Positions 32,622 to 41,755 are shown, counted from the first letter of the stretch. The stretch is 64,000 nucleotides of DNA from Paenibacillus rhizophilus (GCF_003854965.1 NZ_RQPI01000018.1:24240-88239); one strand, 5' to 3'. A program made the numbers and translations. Notes: a model not told the origin generated them from the letters alone.

Positions 32622-33904
32622 AGCGGAAGAATCTGCTTCGGGCGGGCCGGAATGCCGCCGGAGGAGAGCTGTCGGCTGCGGCGGGTAGTCCAAAGTTGGC
32701 CGCGGAACCGGCGCTTTCCCGCTATTACTGCGATCTGCACGTCCATATCGGCAGAACGTCGGAGGGCCGGGCAGTCAAGATCAGCGGCAGCCGCGATCTG
32801 ACCTTTGCAGGGATTGCCCGGGAAGCGGCCGAACGCAAGGGCATCGGATTAATCGGCATTATCGACAGCCATTCGCCTTCCGTACAGCGGGATATTATGC
32901 GCTGTCTTGATGAAGGCGAGATGACGGAGGCCGAAGGCGGCGGCATTGCGTACCGGGGGACGGCCATCGTACTCGGGTCGGAGATCGAAATCCGCGAGCC
33001 CGGGCGCAAAGAATGCCATGTGCTGGCCTTTATGCCCGATCTTAACGCGATGAGCGAATTCAGCGCCTGGATGGGGCGCCATATGAAGAACGTCAACCTA
33101 AGCTCCCAGCGTATCTATGTCCCGTCCATGGAGCTTCAGGAGGAGATAAACGGCCGCGGGGGGATATTGATACCCGCCCATATTTTTACGCCGCATAAGG
33201 GCCTCTACGGCTGCGCCGCTGAGCGGATGGCCGAACTGTTCGATCTCCGGCGGATTGCCGGAGTGGAGCTCGGCCTAAGCGCGGATTCGGAAATGGCCGG
33301 CTATATTTCCGAGCTCGATCCGTTTACATTCCTGACGAATTCCGACGCGCATTCGCTGGGCAAGATCGGACGCGAATATAACGAAATGAAGCTTGCCGCT
33401 CCTTCGTTTACGGAGCTGCGGCTCGCGCTGGAGCGCCGCGAAGGCCGAGGGGTTACGGCCAATTACGGGCTGAATCCCCGGCTGGGCAAGTACCACCGCA
33501 CCTACTGCGCCGGGTGCGGCAGCATTATCGACGAAGCTTATGCGACCTCGCAGCGATGTCCGTACTGCGGCAGCACCAAGCTCGTTCAGGGCGTGCTGGA
33601 CCGGATTTTGAGTATCGCGGACAGGGAGGAGCCGGTTGTTCCCGGTTACCGTCCGCCGTACCGCTACCAGATTCCGCTGGAATTCATCCCGGGCTTGGGC
33701 AAGGCGAAGATGAATCTGCTGCTTGAAGCCTTCGGGACCGAGATGAATATTCTCCACGAAGCCAGTGAGGAGGAGCTGGCCGCGGTGGCCGGCGCCGAAC
33801 TGGCTTCAAAGATCGCCGCCGCCCGCTCCGGAACGCTGGAGCTGACCGCCGGCGGGGGAGGCACGTACGGCCGAGTCGCCGTACCGTCGAAGGACAAGTC
33901 ATAG
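32612..33904 (+). CDS. Endonuclease Q family protein (PHP domain)
   Basis: A 430-residue protein of the EndoQ/TIGR00375 type. The N-terminal PHP phosphoesterase domain shows YYCDLHVHIG, GIIDSHSPSV, LGSEIEI, a central ILIPAHIFTP and TNSDAHSLG. A zinc finger follows (CAGCGSI ... CPYCGS, about 295-325), then a helix-hairpin-helix LEFIPGLGKAKMNLL. EndoQ nicks DNA 5' of deaminated bases such as hypoxanthine and uracil. Start ATG 32612 overlaps nudF by ten bases, implying coupling; the next 25 residues before the PHP domain are Ala-rich and may be partly untranslated. Pairing with NudF suggests nucleotide and DNA damage control. Confidence 0.85.
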   Translation: MELERKNLLRAGRNAAGGELSAAAGSPKLAAEPALSRYYCDLHVHIGRTSEGRAVKISGSRDLTFAGIAREAAERKGIGLIGIIDSHSPSVQRDIMRCLDEGEMTEAEGGGIAYRGTAIVLGSEIEIREPGRKECHVLAFMPDLNAMSEFSAWMGRHMKNVNLSSQRIYVPSMELQEEINGRGGILIPAHIFTPHKGLYGCAAERMAELFDLRRIAGVELGLSADSEMAGYISELDPFTFLTNSDAHSLGKIGREYNEMKLAAPSFTELRLALERREGRGVTANYGLNPRLGKYHRTYCAGCGSIIDEAYATSQRCPYCGSTKLVQGVLDRILSIADREEPVVPGYRPPYRYQIPLEFIPGLGKAKMNLLLEAFGTEMNILHEASEEELAAVAGAELASKIAAARSGTLELTAGGGGTYGRVAVPSKDKS

Positions 33905-33959
33905 AGCGGGACGTTTCTTCATATGGTGTATCATGTGACCAGGAGAGGAGAACGTCCCG

Positions 33960-34610
33960 ATGCGGAACTTCCGTCATATGATTAAAGAGCAGACACCGCT
34001 TTATATTTTTGTCGCCGTATTATTTTTGGTAGGGGTCGTCTTCGGAGCCCTGATCGTCAGCGCGCTGACGATGGACCAGCAGCAGGAGCTCACTGATTAT
34101 CTGGGCAATTTCTTCGTGACGGTAGATCAGCACGGGCTGCCCGCGGCGCCGGAATCGTTCTGGAGCATCGCCGGACTTCATCTGAAGTGGATCGGCCTGA
34201 TCTGGATTCTTGGCCTGTCGGTCATCGGGCTTCCCGGCATTCTTATTCTGGATTTCCTTAAGGGTGTGCTGATCGGCTTCACGGTCGGCTGCCTGGTAAG
34301 CCAATATTCGTGGCACGGCCTGCTGTTCGCGCTTGTATCGGTCGCGCCTCATAATATGGTAGTAATTCCGGTGCTCCTCGTTTGCAGCGCGGCGGCAATC
34401 GCGTTCTCCCTGCTAATGATCCGCAGCAGAGTGGTCGCGCGCCGTCCGCTCAGCGTAGGACGTCCTTTTGCCATGTATACGCTGCTGTCGTTTATCATGG
34501 CTCTTCTTATTCTCGGCGTATCCTCCTTCGAGACCTGGGTCACTCCGACTATGATGAGATGGGTAACTCCCGCTTTGGTGCAGTCGGCGCCGGATGTTAA
34601 CGGGCGTTAA
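33960..34610 (+). CDS. spoIIM: Stage II sporulation protein M
   Basis: A 216-residue membrane protein with five or six helices and the DUF95/SpoIIM pattern VVFGALIVSA, GLHLKWIGLIWILGLSVIG and a central FLKGVLIGFTVGCLV. With SpoIID and SpoIIP it forms the peptidoglycan-degrading machine driving engulfment. ATG follows GGAGAGGAG. It opens the conserved sporulation/fur/xerD block. Confidence 0.93.
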   Translation: MRNFRHMIKEQTPLYIFVAVLFLVGVVFGALIVSALTMDQQQELTDYLGNFFVTVDQHGLPAAPESFWSIAGLHLKWIGLIWILGLSVIGLPGILILDFLKGVLIGFTVGCLVSQYSWHGLLFALVSVAPHNMVVIPVLLVCSAAAIAFSLLMIRSRVVARRPLSVGRPFAMYTLLSFIMALLILGVSSFETWVTPTMMRWVTPALVQSAPDVNGR

Positions 34611-34616
34611 AAGCGT

Positions 34617-34646
34617 TTGACTTCTCAAAGTTACTCCCCCTATAAT
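34617..34646 (+). promoter_or_regulatory. Promoter of fur
   Basis: TTGACT (34617-34622), 18-bp spacer, TATAAT (34641-34646), 60 bases before the fur start. Confidence 0.75.
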
Positions 34647-34705
34647 GAAAGAAGCGGCTTTTATAGAGAAGATATCGTTAATTTTCCTGGGGGGAGGGAC
34701 TGGCT

Positions 34706-35173
34706 ATGGAAGACCGGATCGACAAAATTAAGCAGCAATTGCAATCGCAAGCATACAAGCTTACACCCCAACGGGAAGCAACCGTCCGCGTTCTGCTGGA
34801 GAACGAGGAAGACCATCTAAGCGCCGAAGACGTGTTCATGCTCGTAAAGGAGAAGGCCCCCGAGATCGGTCTTGCCACCGTATACCGTACCCTTGAGCTC
34901 CTAAGCGAGCTTCATATCGTGGAGAAGATCAACTTCGGCGACGGTGTCGCCAGGTACGATCTGCGAACGGATACCTCAAAGCATCATCATCATCATTTGA
35001 TTTGTGTACAGTGCGGCAGCATGGATGAAATTCGTGAAGACTGGCTCGGTTCGCTGGAGGAGAAGCTGGATAAGGAATTCAATTTCTCTGTAATCGACCA
35101 CAGGCTTGATTTTCACGGGATTTGCTACCGCTGCAGGGAGAAGAATAATTCGGACGGCAACCGAGCCAACTGA
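34706..35173 (+). CDS. fur: Ferric uptake regulator
   Basis: A 155-residue Fur-family repressor. N-terminal winged helix with KLTPQREATVRVLLENEEDH and GLATVYRTLELL; metal site with the His-rich SKHHHHHLICVQCGSMDEI and a second Cys pair GICYRC. With Fe2+ it binds TGATAAT-N-ATTATCA sites; one perfect site is present at 47533 in this window. ATG 34706 follows GGGGGGAGGG. Its location after spoIIM is the usual one for Fur rather than PerR or Zur. Confidence 0.92.
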   Translation: MEDRIDKIKQQLQSQAYKLTPQREATVRVLLENEEDHLSAEDVFMLVKEKAPEIGLATVYRTLELLSELHIVEKINFGDGVARYDLRTDTSKHHHHHLICVQCGSMDEIREDWLGSLEEKLDKEFNFSVIDHRLDFHGICYRCREKNNSDGNRAN

Positions 35174-35214
35174 ATTCATAGAACCAAGCAAGCAAGTGGA
35201 TAGAAGACGCACCG

Positions 35215-35252
35215 AAAGCTTTTTCCGGCTTATTGCCGGAGAGGGCTTTTTT
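35215..35252 (+). terminator. Terminator of fur
   Basis: AAAGC and GCTTT close a 15-pair stem over CCGGC-TTATT-GCCGG (several G-T pairs), followed by T. Confidence 0.75.
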
Positions 35253-35271
35253 AATGTTAAAGGAAGGCAGG

Positions 35272-35294
35272 AGGCGCCAAACGGCGCCTTTCTT
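35272..35294 (+). terminator. Second hairpin after fur
   Basis: AGGCGCC-AAAC-GGCGCCT (35272-35289) followed by TTCTT. Confidence 0.5.
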
Positions 35295-35438
35295 AATGGC
35301 CGTACATAGCGGAAAGATATACATAAGGGAGCCGGGAAACACATAAAGTGAAGGACGGGGATTGTCCGTAAAGTGGAAAAAACTTGCGGAAATCAGCCGG
35401 CAGCGGAATTAAAGTCCTTTTGCGGGAGGAATGCGAAC

Positions 35439-35672
35439 ATGATCATTTCTGTACCCAAAGCGCTTCGGCGGCTCTTTTTTATTGTGATATTTGTCGCGCT
35501 GAGCTGCCTGTTCTATAATATAATGGACCTGCTTCACAGCTGGATGGGTCCTGTACCCGATCCGGATATTCCGGAAGGTTCGGCGGTGCGGGCGTTTAGC
35601 GGAATTCAGCCCGGGGGCGGGGCGATGAATCCGGCGGAACGGCTGCGCCTGTATTACTGGTACGGAGAATGA
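35439..35672 (+). CDS. DUF4227 protein (YqzK-like)
   Basis: A 77-residue protein with one membrane helix (RLFFIVIFVALSCLFYNIMD) and a conserved outside part DLLHSWMGPVPDPDIPEGSA. The ending ERLRLYYWYGE is typical of YqzK homologues, which sit between fur and xerD in Bacillales. ATG 35439 follows GGGAGG. Function unknown. Confidence 0.85.
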   Translation: MIISVPKALRRLFFIVIFVALSCLFYNIMDLLHSWMGPVPDPDIPEGSAVRAFSGIQPGGGAMNPAERLRLYYWYGE

Positions 35673-35736
35673 AAGCGTTCCGGGCAGGGAATCTTTAACC
35701 GCACCTAAGCGGCGCGCAAGGCGGGAGTGTTCAATA

Positions 35737-36630
35737 ATGAAGTCAACATTACAGGATTTTTTACAGTATCTTTCCAGTGAAAAAAACGTATCGCCCAGCA
35801 CTCTGGAATCCTACGGCCGCGACGTCTCCCAGTTCCTTGACTTTGCCGCAGGGCGGGGCGTCGAAACGCCGGACGAATTCCGAAAGCCGCTGATAACGCT
35901 CTATCTCGGCGGACTTAAGGCGGCAGGCCGGGCAGCTGCGACGATTAACCGGAACACGGTCTCGATCCGTGCCTTTTTTCATTATCTGCTTAAAGAACGG
36001 CTGATCGGCGCGGACCCCACACTGGAGATGGAAGCGGTAAAGCCGGAGAAGAAACCGCCCGTGATTCTCAGCCTGGACGAGGTGGAGCGGCTGCTGGCAG
36101 CGCCCGACGTCTCCACTGCACACGGTCTGCGGGACAAGGCGATGCTTGAGCTGTTGTACGCGACAGGAATCCGTGTATCGGAGCTGGTTATGCTTGATGC
36201 GGGCGATGTGCAGACCGCGCTGAGATTTGCTCGGTGCTCCGGCTCCGGCGGCAAGGAGAGGGTGGTTCCGATTGGAGTCATTGCTTCCGAATCCGTAGAG
36301 GCCTATCTTAAGAGCAGCCGGGACAAGCTTCTTCGCGAAGATAAGGATGAACCGGCACTGTTTCTAAACAGTCTCGGCGGCAGACTGACCCGGCAAGGGT
36401 TCTGGAAAATGATCAAAAAATACGCGAAGGAAGCGAATATCCGCCAGGATATTACCCCGCATACGCTGCGGCATTCGTTCGCCGCCCATCTGCTTGAGGG
36501 AGGAGCCGATCTGCGCTCCGTACAGCAGATGCTCGGACATGCCGATATATCGACGACGCAAATGTACAGCGGCATCGCGCGCGGGAACATGAAGGAAGTA
36601 TATGAAAGACACCATCCCCGGGCGCGGTAA
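35737..36630 (+). CDS. xerD: Site-specific tyrosine recombinase XerD
   Basis: A 297-residue recombinase that, with a XerC/CodV partner, resolves chromosome dimers at dif. Catalytic residues are Arg146 (ATGIRVSEL), Lys173 (GGKERVV), His242 and Arg245 (PHTLRHSFA), His268 (LGHADI) and Tyr277 (TQMYSG). The N-terminal SAM-like domain matches XerD. ATG follows GGCGGGAG. It is a housekeeping enzyme, unlike the mobile-element integrase at the left end. Confidence 0.95.
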   Translation: MKSTLQDFLQYLSSEKNVSPSTLESYGRDVSQFLDFAAGRGVETPDEFRKPLITLYLGGLKAAGRAAATINRNTVSIRAFFHYLLKERLIGADPTLEMEAVKPEKKPPVILSLDEVERLLAAPDVSTAHGLRDKAMLELLYATGIRVSELVMLDAGDVQTALRFARCSGSGGKERVVPIGVIASESVEAYLKSSRDKLLREDKDEPALFLNSLGGRLTRQGFWKMIKKYAKEANIRQDITPHTLRHSFAAHLLEGGADLRSVQQMLGHADISTTQMYSGIARGNMKEVYERHHPRAR

Positions 36631-36719
36631 CGCAAGGTAAGCGCTCCTTTTTTCCGGGGCATTATATGGATGACGAACAAGAACGAAAAGATTTCTTACG
36701 ATGAAGGAGCGTGGATGAA

Positions 36720-37898
36720 GTGTCCTCTTTTAAGCGGATTTGCTTTATCGTACTTGACAGTGTGGGCATAGGAGAAGCGCCGGACGCCGCCGGATTCGGC
36801 GATGTGGGCGCGCACACGCTGGGACATATTTTGGAGCGGAACCCTGAGCTTAAGCTGCCGAATATGCAGCGTTTGGGCCTGGCGAACATCGCCCCCCTGC
36901 CGCCGCTTGAGCCGGTTCAGGCACCGGAAGGCTATTATGGAAAGATGCAGGAGGTTTCCGTCGGCAAAGATACGATGACTGGCCACTGGGAACTGATGGG
37001 TCTAAAGATTGAAACGCCGTTCAATACATATCCGGACGGCTTTCCGGCTGAGCTGATTACCAAGTTCGAAGCGGCAACGGGCCGTAAAGTTCTCGGGAAC
37101 AAGCCCGCTTCCGGCACGGAAATTCTCGTGGAATACGGAGAAGAGCAGATGAAGACGGGGGCTTGGATCGTCTATACCTCGGCGGACAGCGTATTTCAGC
37201 TGGCTGCGCATGAGGAGATCATCCCGCTGGACGAGCTGTACAGCGCCTGCCATATCGCCAGGGAGCTGACGATGGCGCCGGAATTCTCGGTAGGCCGGGT
37301 CATAGCCCGCCCGTACGTTGGGGAGCCGGGGAATTTCATCCGTACGCCGAACCGGCATGATTATGCGGTGAAGCCGCCTGAGCCGACGGTCATGAACGCG
37401 CTGGCCGACATCGGCAGGGATGTGATCGCCGTAGGCAAGATCGATGATATTTTTTCGGGCGAGGGTGTAACGGCGGCCTACCCGACCAAGAGCAATGAGC
37501 ACGGCATTGAAGTAACGATTGAACAGCTCCGTAAGCCCTTCGAGGGGCTGCTGTTCACAAACCTCGTCGATTTCGATTCCCTGTACGGACACCGGCGCGA
37601 TCCGGAAGGCTACGGCCGTGCTCTCGAAGTATTCGACACAGCGCTGCCGGACATTATATCCGCCTTGGGCGAGGACGATCTGCTGATTGTGTCCGCCGAT
37701 CACGGCAACGATCCCGTGCACAGCGGAACCGACCATACCCGCGAATATGTCCCTCTGCTGGTGTATGGTCCGAAGCTACAGGCACCGGACAGCCTTGGCG
37801 TTCGCACGACCTTCTCCGATGTGGCGGCGACAATCGCCGATAATTTCGGAGCGGCGGCACCGAAGTACGGGACAAGCTTCCTTGGGGAGCTGAAGTAA
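36720..37898 (+). CDS. deoB: Phosphopentomutase
   Basis: A 392-residue alkaline-phosphatase-fold mutase interconverting (deoxy)ribose 1- and 5-phosphate, which links nucleoside phosphorolysis to pentose metabolism. Metal and active-site motifs: FIVLDSVGIGEAPDA, GKDTMTGHWELMG (phosphorylated Thr), FDSLYGHRRDPEGY and SADHGNDPVHSGTDHTREY. GTG at 36720 is ten bases after GGAG; the in-frame GTG at 36711 directly abuts that site. Next come two purine nucleoside phosphorylases and a pyrimidine one, making a complete salvage operon. Confidence 0.93.
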   Translation: MSSFKRICFIVLDSVGIGEAPDAAGFGDVGAHTLGHILERNPELKLPNMQRLGLANIAPLPPLEPVQAPEGYYGKMQEVSVGKDTMTGHWELMGLKIETPFNTYPDGFPAELITKFEAATGRKVLGNKPASGTEILVEYGEEQMKTGAWIVYTSADSVFQLAAHEEIIPLDELYSACHIARELTMAPEFSVGRVIARPYVGEPGNFIRTPNRHDYAVKPPEPTVMNALADIGRDVIAVGKIDDIFSGEGVTAAYPTKSNEHGIEVTIEQLRKPFEGLLFTNLVDFDSLYGHRRDPEGYGRALEVFDTALPDIISALGEDDLLIVSADHGNDPVHSGTDHTREYVPLLVYGPKLQAPDSLGVRTTFSDVAATIADNFGAAAPKYGTSFLGELK

Positions 37899-37990
37899 CC
37901 CCGGACGGGCGGCATAAAAGGGCATTTTTAGGAATCCGTATCTTTTCATATACAACCCTACTTACAACCCTACTTTAAGGAGGAGCATAC

Positions 37991-38818
37991 ATGACAAACG
38001 CAATAAGCCTCGAAGCGATTCAGGAAGCGGCAGGATACATCAGGAGTAAAGGGGCGGAAGCGCCGGAAATCGGGCTGATCCTCGGCTCCGGCCTCGGCAT
38101 ACTGGCCGATTTGATTCAGGACGGAATCAGCATTCCTTATCAGGACATCCCCCATTTTCCGGTGTCCACTGTGGAAGGACATGAAGGCGAGCTGCTGATC
38201 GGCACGATTGAAGGACGCAAGGTCGTGATGATGAAAGGCCGCTTTCACATGTATGAGGGCTACGGACCGGAGACGACTGCGTTTCCCGTCCGCGTCATGA
38301 AAGAGCTGGGCGTAACCAGCCTGCTCGTAACCAACGCAGCCGGGGGAGTCAATACGGATTTCTCGGCGGGGGATTTGATGCTCCTTACCGACCATCTCAA
38401 CCTGACGGGCCGCAATCCGCTGATGGGACCGAATGATTCCGCTCTTGGCGTGCGTTTCCCCGATATGTCCGAGCCGTACAGCCGCCGGCTGATCGCCGCG
38501 GCGCGCGAAACCGCGAAGGCGCAGAACTTCACTTTCAAGGAAGGCGTCTACGCGGGCCTGCTCGGACCGTGCTATGAGACGCCCGCCGAGATCGTCATGC
38601 TGCGCCGCCTCGGCGCCAATGCAGTCGGCATGTCCACCGTATCCGAGACGATCGTGGCCCGTCATGCCGGCATCGAGGTGCTCGGCATCTCCTGTATTAC
38701 CAATATGGCCGCGGGCATTTTGGATCAGCCCTTGTCCCATGACGAGGTCATGGAGACGGCGGAGCGGGTGCGCGAGCGCTTTTTGAGCCTTGTGCTTGCC
38801 CTTATTCCGAAAATGTAA
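37991..38818 (+). CDS. punA: Purine-nucleoside phosphorylase, trimeric type (6-oxopurine)
   Basis: A 275-residue trimeric PNP with ILGSGLG (phosphate loop), VTNAAGGVN, GPCYETPAE (Glu196) and CITNMAAG (Asn238). The Glu/Asn pair is the arrangement that selects 6-oxopurines such as inosine and guanosine. It converts nucleoside and phosphate to base and ribose 1-phosphate, the substrate of DeoB encoded upstream. ATG follows AAGGAGGAG. A 12-bp tandem duplication lies just before the ribosome site. Confidence 0.93.
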   Translation: MTNAISLEAIQEAAGYIRSKGAEAPEIGLILGSGLGILADLIQDGISIPYQDIPHFPVSTVEGHEGELLIGTIEGRKVVMMKGRFHMYEGYGPETTAFPVRVMKELGVTSLLVTNAAGGVNTDFSAGDLMLLTDHLNLTGRNPLMGPNDSALGVRFPDMSEPYSRRLIAAARETAKAQNFTFKEGVYAGLLGPCYETPAEIVMLRRLGANAVGMSTVSETIVARHAGIEVLGISCITNMAAGILDQPLSHDEVMETAERVRERFLSLVLALIPKM

Positions 38819-38864
38819 AACTGCCCAGCACTAATAACTTTAACAATCGGGGAGGAATTCACAA

Positions 38865-39740
38865 ATGACACAATCAGCAAACAGCGCATCGGAGGCCGCT
38901 TACGGCGTACAGGTGAAGGAAGCCGCCGCCTATATAGAGTCCAAGCTGGGCCCTTATAAGCCGGTTATAGGGCTGATTCTCGGCTCCGGCCTCGGTGATC
39001 TCGGCGACCAAATTGAGGATGCCGTATATTTGCCTTACGAAGAGATTCCCCATTTTCCCCGCTCGACGGTGGAAGGCCATGCCGGACGGTTCGTCATCGG
39101 CAAGCTGGAGGGCAAGGACGTTATTATTATGCAGGGGCGTTTTCACTACTATGAAGGTTACGCTATGCGCAAAGTTGTGCTGCCCGTATACGTTCTGGCC
39201 AAGCTCGGCATCGGCACACTCGTTATCACGAATGCTGGCGGCGGCATGAACCGGGCGTTCAAAGCCGGCGACCTGATGCTGATTACCGATCATCTGAATA
39301 TGACGGGAGACAACCCGCTGATCGGCCCGAACGATCCGGAGCTTGGCGTGCGTTTCCCTGACATGTCACGCGCTTACGACCCGGAATATATCGCGCTTGC
39401 CAAGAAGCTGGCGCCGGAAATCAAGGGAACGGCCGGAGAGAGTCTTGCGCTGCAGGAAGGTGTATATGCGGGCATCAGCGGTCCGACTTACGAAACGCCG
39501 TCCGAGCTGAAAATGCTCGCGTATCTCGGAGGCGACGCCGTCGGCATGTCCACCGTTCCTGAAGTCATTGCCGCAAGCCACAGCAGGCTGAGAGTTCTTG
39601 GCATTACGTGTATTACCGACATGGCGATCGGCGACGAGCTGGAGCCATTGACGCATGAGCAGGTGGTAAAGGTGGCGAATCTGACCAAGCCGAAGTTTAT
39701 CGGGCTCGTCCGGGCTTTCGTGCGCGAGGCGCAGTTGTAA
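38865..39740 (+). CDS. Second purine-nucleoside phosphorylase paralogue, Asn-to-Asp at base site
   Basis: A 291-residue paralogue of the preceding enzyme with the same phosphate loop (ILGSGLG) and GPTYETPSE (Glu210). Differences lie at the base pocket: CITDMAIG has Asp252 where PNPs keep Asn, and NAGGGMN replaces NAAGGVN. In human PNP the Asn243-to-Asp change opens activity on adenosine, so this copy may prefer 6-aminopurine or other nucleosides. ATG follows GGGGAGG. The pyrimidine phosphorylase gene starts one base after its stop. Its N-terminus is about 12 residues longer. Confidence 0.92.
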   Translation: MTQSANSASEAAYGVQVKEAAAYIESKLGPYKPVIGLILGSGLGDLGDQIEDAVYLPYEEIPHFPRSTVEGHAGRFVIGKLEGKDVIIMQGRFHYYEGYAMRKVVLPVYVLAKLGIGTLVITNAGGGMNRAFKAGDLMLITDHLNMTGDNPLIGPNDPELGVRFPDMSRAYDPEYIALAKKLAPEIKGTAGESLALQEGVYAGISGPTYETPSELKMLAYLGGDAVGMSTVPEVIAASHSRLRVLGITCITDMAIGDELEPLTHEQVVKVANLTKPKFIGLVRAFVREAQL

Positions 39741-39741
39741 G

Positions 39742-41073
39742 ATGAGAGCGGTCGACATCATCCAGAAAAAAAGGGACGGCGGCGAGCTGAGCCGCGAGGA
39801 AATCTCTTTCCTCATCCAGGGCTACAGCCGGGGAGAGATCCCCGATTACCAAATGTCCGCCTGGGCGATGGCCGTTTATTTCCGGGGAATGAACGCCCGC
39901 GAGACCGGCGATTTGACCCTGGAAATGGCCATGTCCGGCGATCAGGTCGACCTCAGCCCGATCGCCGGCATTAAGGTGGACAAGCACTCCACCGGCGGAG
40001 TGGGCGATAAGACGACCGTCGTTCTGGCTCCGCTCGTGGCGTCTGCGGGCGTGCCGGTCGCCAAAATGTCCGGGCGCGGCCTCGGCCACACCGGCGGCAC
40101 GCTGGACAAGCTGGAGTCCATCTCCGGCTTCTCCGTCGAGATGGAACGCGAGCGCTTCTTCGCCCAGGTCGGCGAAATCGGCGCCGCGGTGATCGGCCAG
40201 TCCGGCAACATTACGCCGGCCGACAAGAAGCTGTACGCCCTGCGCGACGTGACGGCAACCGTGAATTCCATCCCGCTCATCGCAAGCTCCGTCATGAGCA
40301 AGAAAATTGCCGCCGGCGCGGACGCCATCGTGCTGGATGTCAAGACCGGCAGCGGCGCGTTCATGAAGACGCTGGATGACTCCATCGCGCTGGCACAGGC
40401 GATGGTCGATATCGGCACCCAGCTTGGCCGCCACACGGTCGCGGTTATCAGCGACATGGACCAGCCGCTCGGGTACGGCATCGGCAATGCGCTGGAAGTC
40501 AAAGAAGGCATCGAAACGCTCCGCGGCCACGGACCGGCGGACCTTACGGAAGTATGCCTGATTCTCGGCAGCCAGATGCTTGTTCTCGGCGGCAAGGCGA
40601 AGGATACGGATGAGGCCCGCGGCATCTTGAAGGAGCATATCGCGGACGGTAGCGCGTTTGAGAAGCTGAAGGTGATCGCCGCTGCCCAGGGCGGGGATGT
40701 TGCCCAGATCGAATCGCCTTCGAAGCTGCCAACCGCCCGGAGACAGCTAGAGGTTAAAGCGCCGGCGGACGGCCATATCGAAGCGATTCAGGCGGAAGAA
40801 ATCGGCATCGCCGCCATGCTGCTCGGCGCAGGCCGGGAGACGAAGGAATCCGTTATCGACCTGGCCGTCGGCATCGTGCTGTCGAAGAAGGTCGGCGACG
40901 CCGTCTCCACCGGAGACACTCTGGCTGTCCTGCACGTCAACGACGCTTCCGAGAGCAAAGTGAAGGAAGCCGAGGCCAAAGTGCTGGAGGCCTACCGCAT
41001 TACGGATCAGCCGGTAACTCCGCCACCGCTCGTCTATGCCATCGTCACGAAGGATGGCGTAACCCGGTATTAA
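39742..41073 (+). CDS. pdp: Pyrimidine-nucleoside phosphorylase
   Basis: A 443-residue enzyme cleaving uridine, deoxyuridine and thymidine with phosphate. The signature SGRGLGHTGGTLDKLESI is complete, with KHSTGGVGDKTT (phosphate binding) before it and DVKTGSGAFM after. The C-terminal domain has KAPADGHIEAIQAEEIG. ATG is at the second base after the previous stop. It completes the salvage operon deoB-pnp-pnp-pdp. Confidence 0.95.
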   Translation: MRAVDIIQKKRDGGELSREEISFLIQGYSRGEIPDYQMSAWAMAVYFRGMNARETGDLTLEMAMSGDQVDLSPIAGIKVDKHSTGGVGDKTTVVLAPLVASAGVPVAKMSGRGLGHTGGTLDKLESISGFSVEMERERFFAQVGEIGAAVIGQSGNITPADKKLYALRDVTATVNSIPLIASSVMSKKIAAGADAIVLDVKTGSGAFMKTLDDSIALAQAMVDIGTQLGRHTVAVISDMDQPLGYGIGNALEVKEGIETLRGHGPADLTEVCLILGSQMLVLGGKAKDTDEARGILKEHIADGSAFEKLKVIAAAQGGDVAQIESPSKLPTARRQLEVKAPADGHIEAIQAEEIGIAAMLLGAGRETKESVIDLAVGIVLSKKVGDAVSTGDTLAVLHVNDASESKVKEAEAKVLEAYRITDQPVTPPPLVYAIVTKDGVTRY

Positions 41074-41123
41074 TGGGTTATACTGGGTGATGGATGTTAT
41101 TTTTTCGTGGTGGAGGAGAAGGA

Positions 41124-41636
41124 ATGAGCCAAGCGTTTAAATTGTTGGAGCCTCAAGAACTGACGGATAATGTGTTCAAGCTGGTCGGGGAAGACTGGAT
41201 GCTGATTACGGCGGGAGGCGCGGAGCGCTATAACACGATGACAGCGAGCTGGGGCGGACTGGGCGTTCTCTGGCACAAACAAATCGCTTTTTGCGTGGTA
41301 AGGCCAACCCGCTACACTTATGAATTTATGGAGTCCTCGGATACGTTCTCGCTGTCGTTCTTTACGGAGGATTACCGGAGCGCGCTGGAGATTTGCGGAA
41401 GCGCGTCGGGAAGAGACACGGATAAAGCAGCGGCTGCGGACATCACGCCGGTGGAAGACACGCCGGGAATCGTGTATTTCGAGGAAGCCAGACTCGTGCT
41501 GGAATGCCGCAAGCTTTATTATCAGGATCTCGACCCGGAGAAGTTTCTGGACGAAAGCATTCACAAGATGTATCCCAAAAAAGATTATCACCGCTTGTAT
41601 GTCGGTGAAATTACGCAGGTCCGGATCAAGGAATAA
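41124..41636 (+). CDS. Flavin reductase-like FMN-binding protein
   Basis: A 170-residue split-barrel flavoprotein of the HpaC-like family (NTMTASWGGLGVLWHKQIAF and VVRPTRYTYEFMESSDTFSL are the FMN-binding strands). It probably reduces flavin with NAD(P)H for a partner, or is a small oxidoreductase; no partner is encoded beside it. ATG 41124 follows GGAGGAGAAGG. A terminator follows at 41673. Confidence 0.88.
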   Translation: MSQAFKLLEPQELTDNVFKLVGEDWMLITAGGAERYNTMTASWGGLGVLWHKQIAFCVVRPTRYTYEFMESSDTFSLSFFTEDYRSALEICGSASGRDTDKAAAADITPVEDTPGIVYFEEARLVLECRKLYYQDLDPEKFLDESIHKMYPKKDYHRLYVGEITQVRIKE

Positions 41637-41672
41637 GTTAGGTTAACGAATAGAATTCTGACCCAGCGAGAA

Positions 41673-41723
41673 CGGGGGTGTCCCAGCAGCCATTTTCATG
41701 GCCTATGAGACACCCCCGTTTTT
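41673..41723. terminator. Strong terminator between convergent genes
   Basis: CGGGGGTGTC (41673-41682) pairs with GACACCCCCG (41709-41718), with an inner GCCAT/ATGGC stem, followed by five T on the plus strand. Serves the flavin reductase and perhaps also the convergent beta-lactamase-like gene. Confidence 0.85.
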
Positions 41724-41755
41724 CATTAATCCGTCTGTGGAGCTCAAAATGCCCT

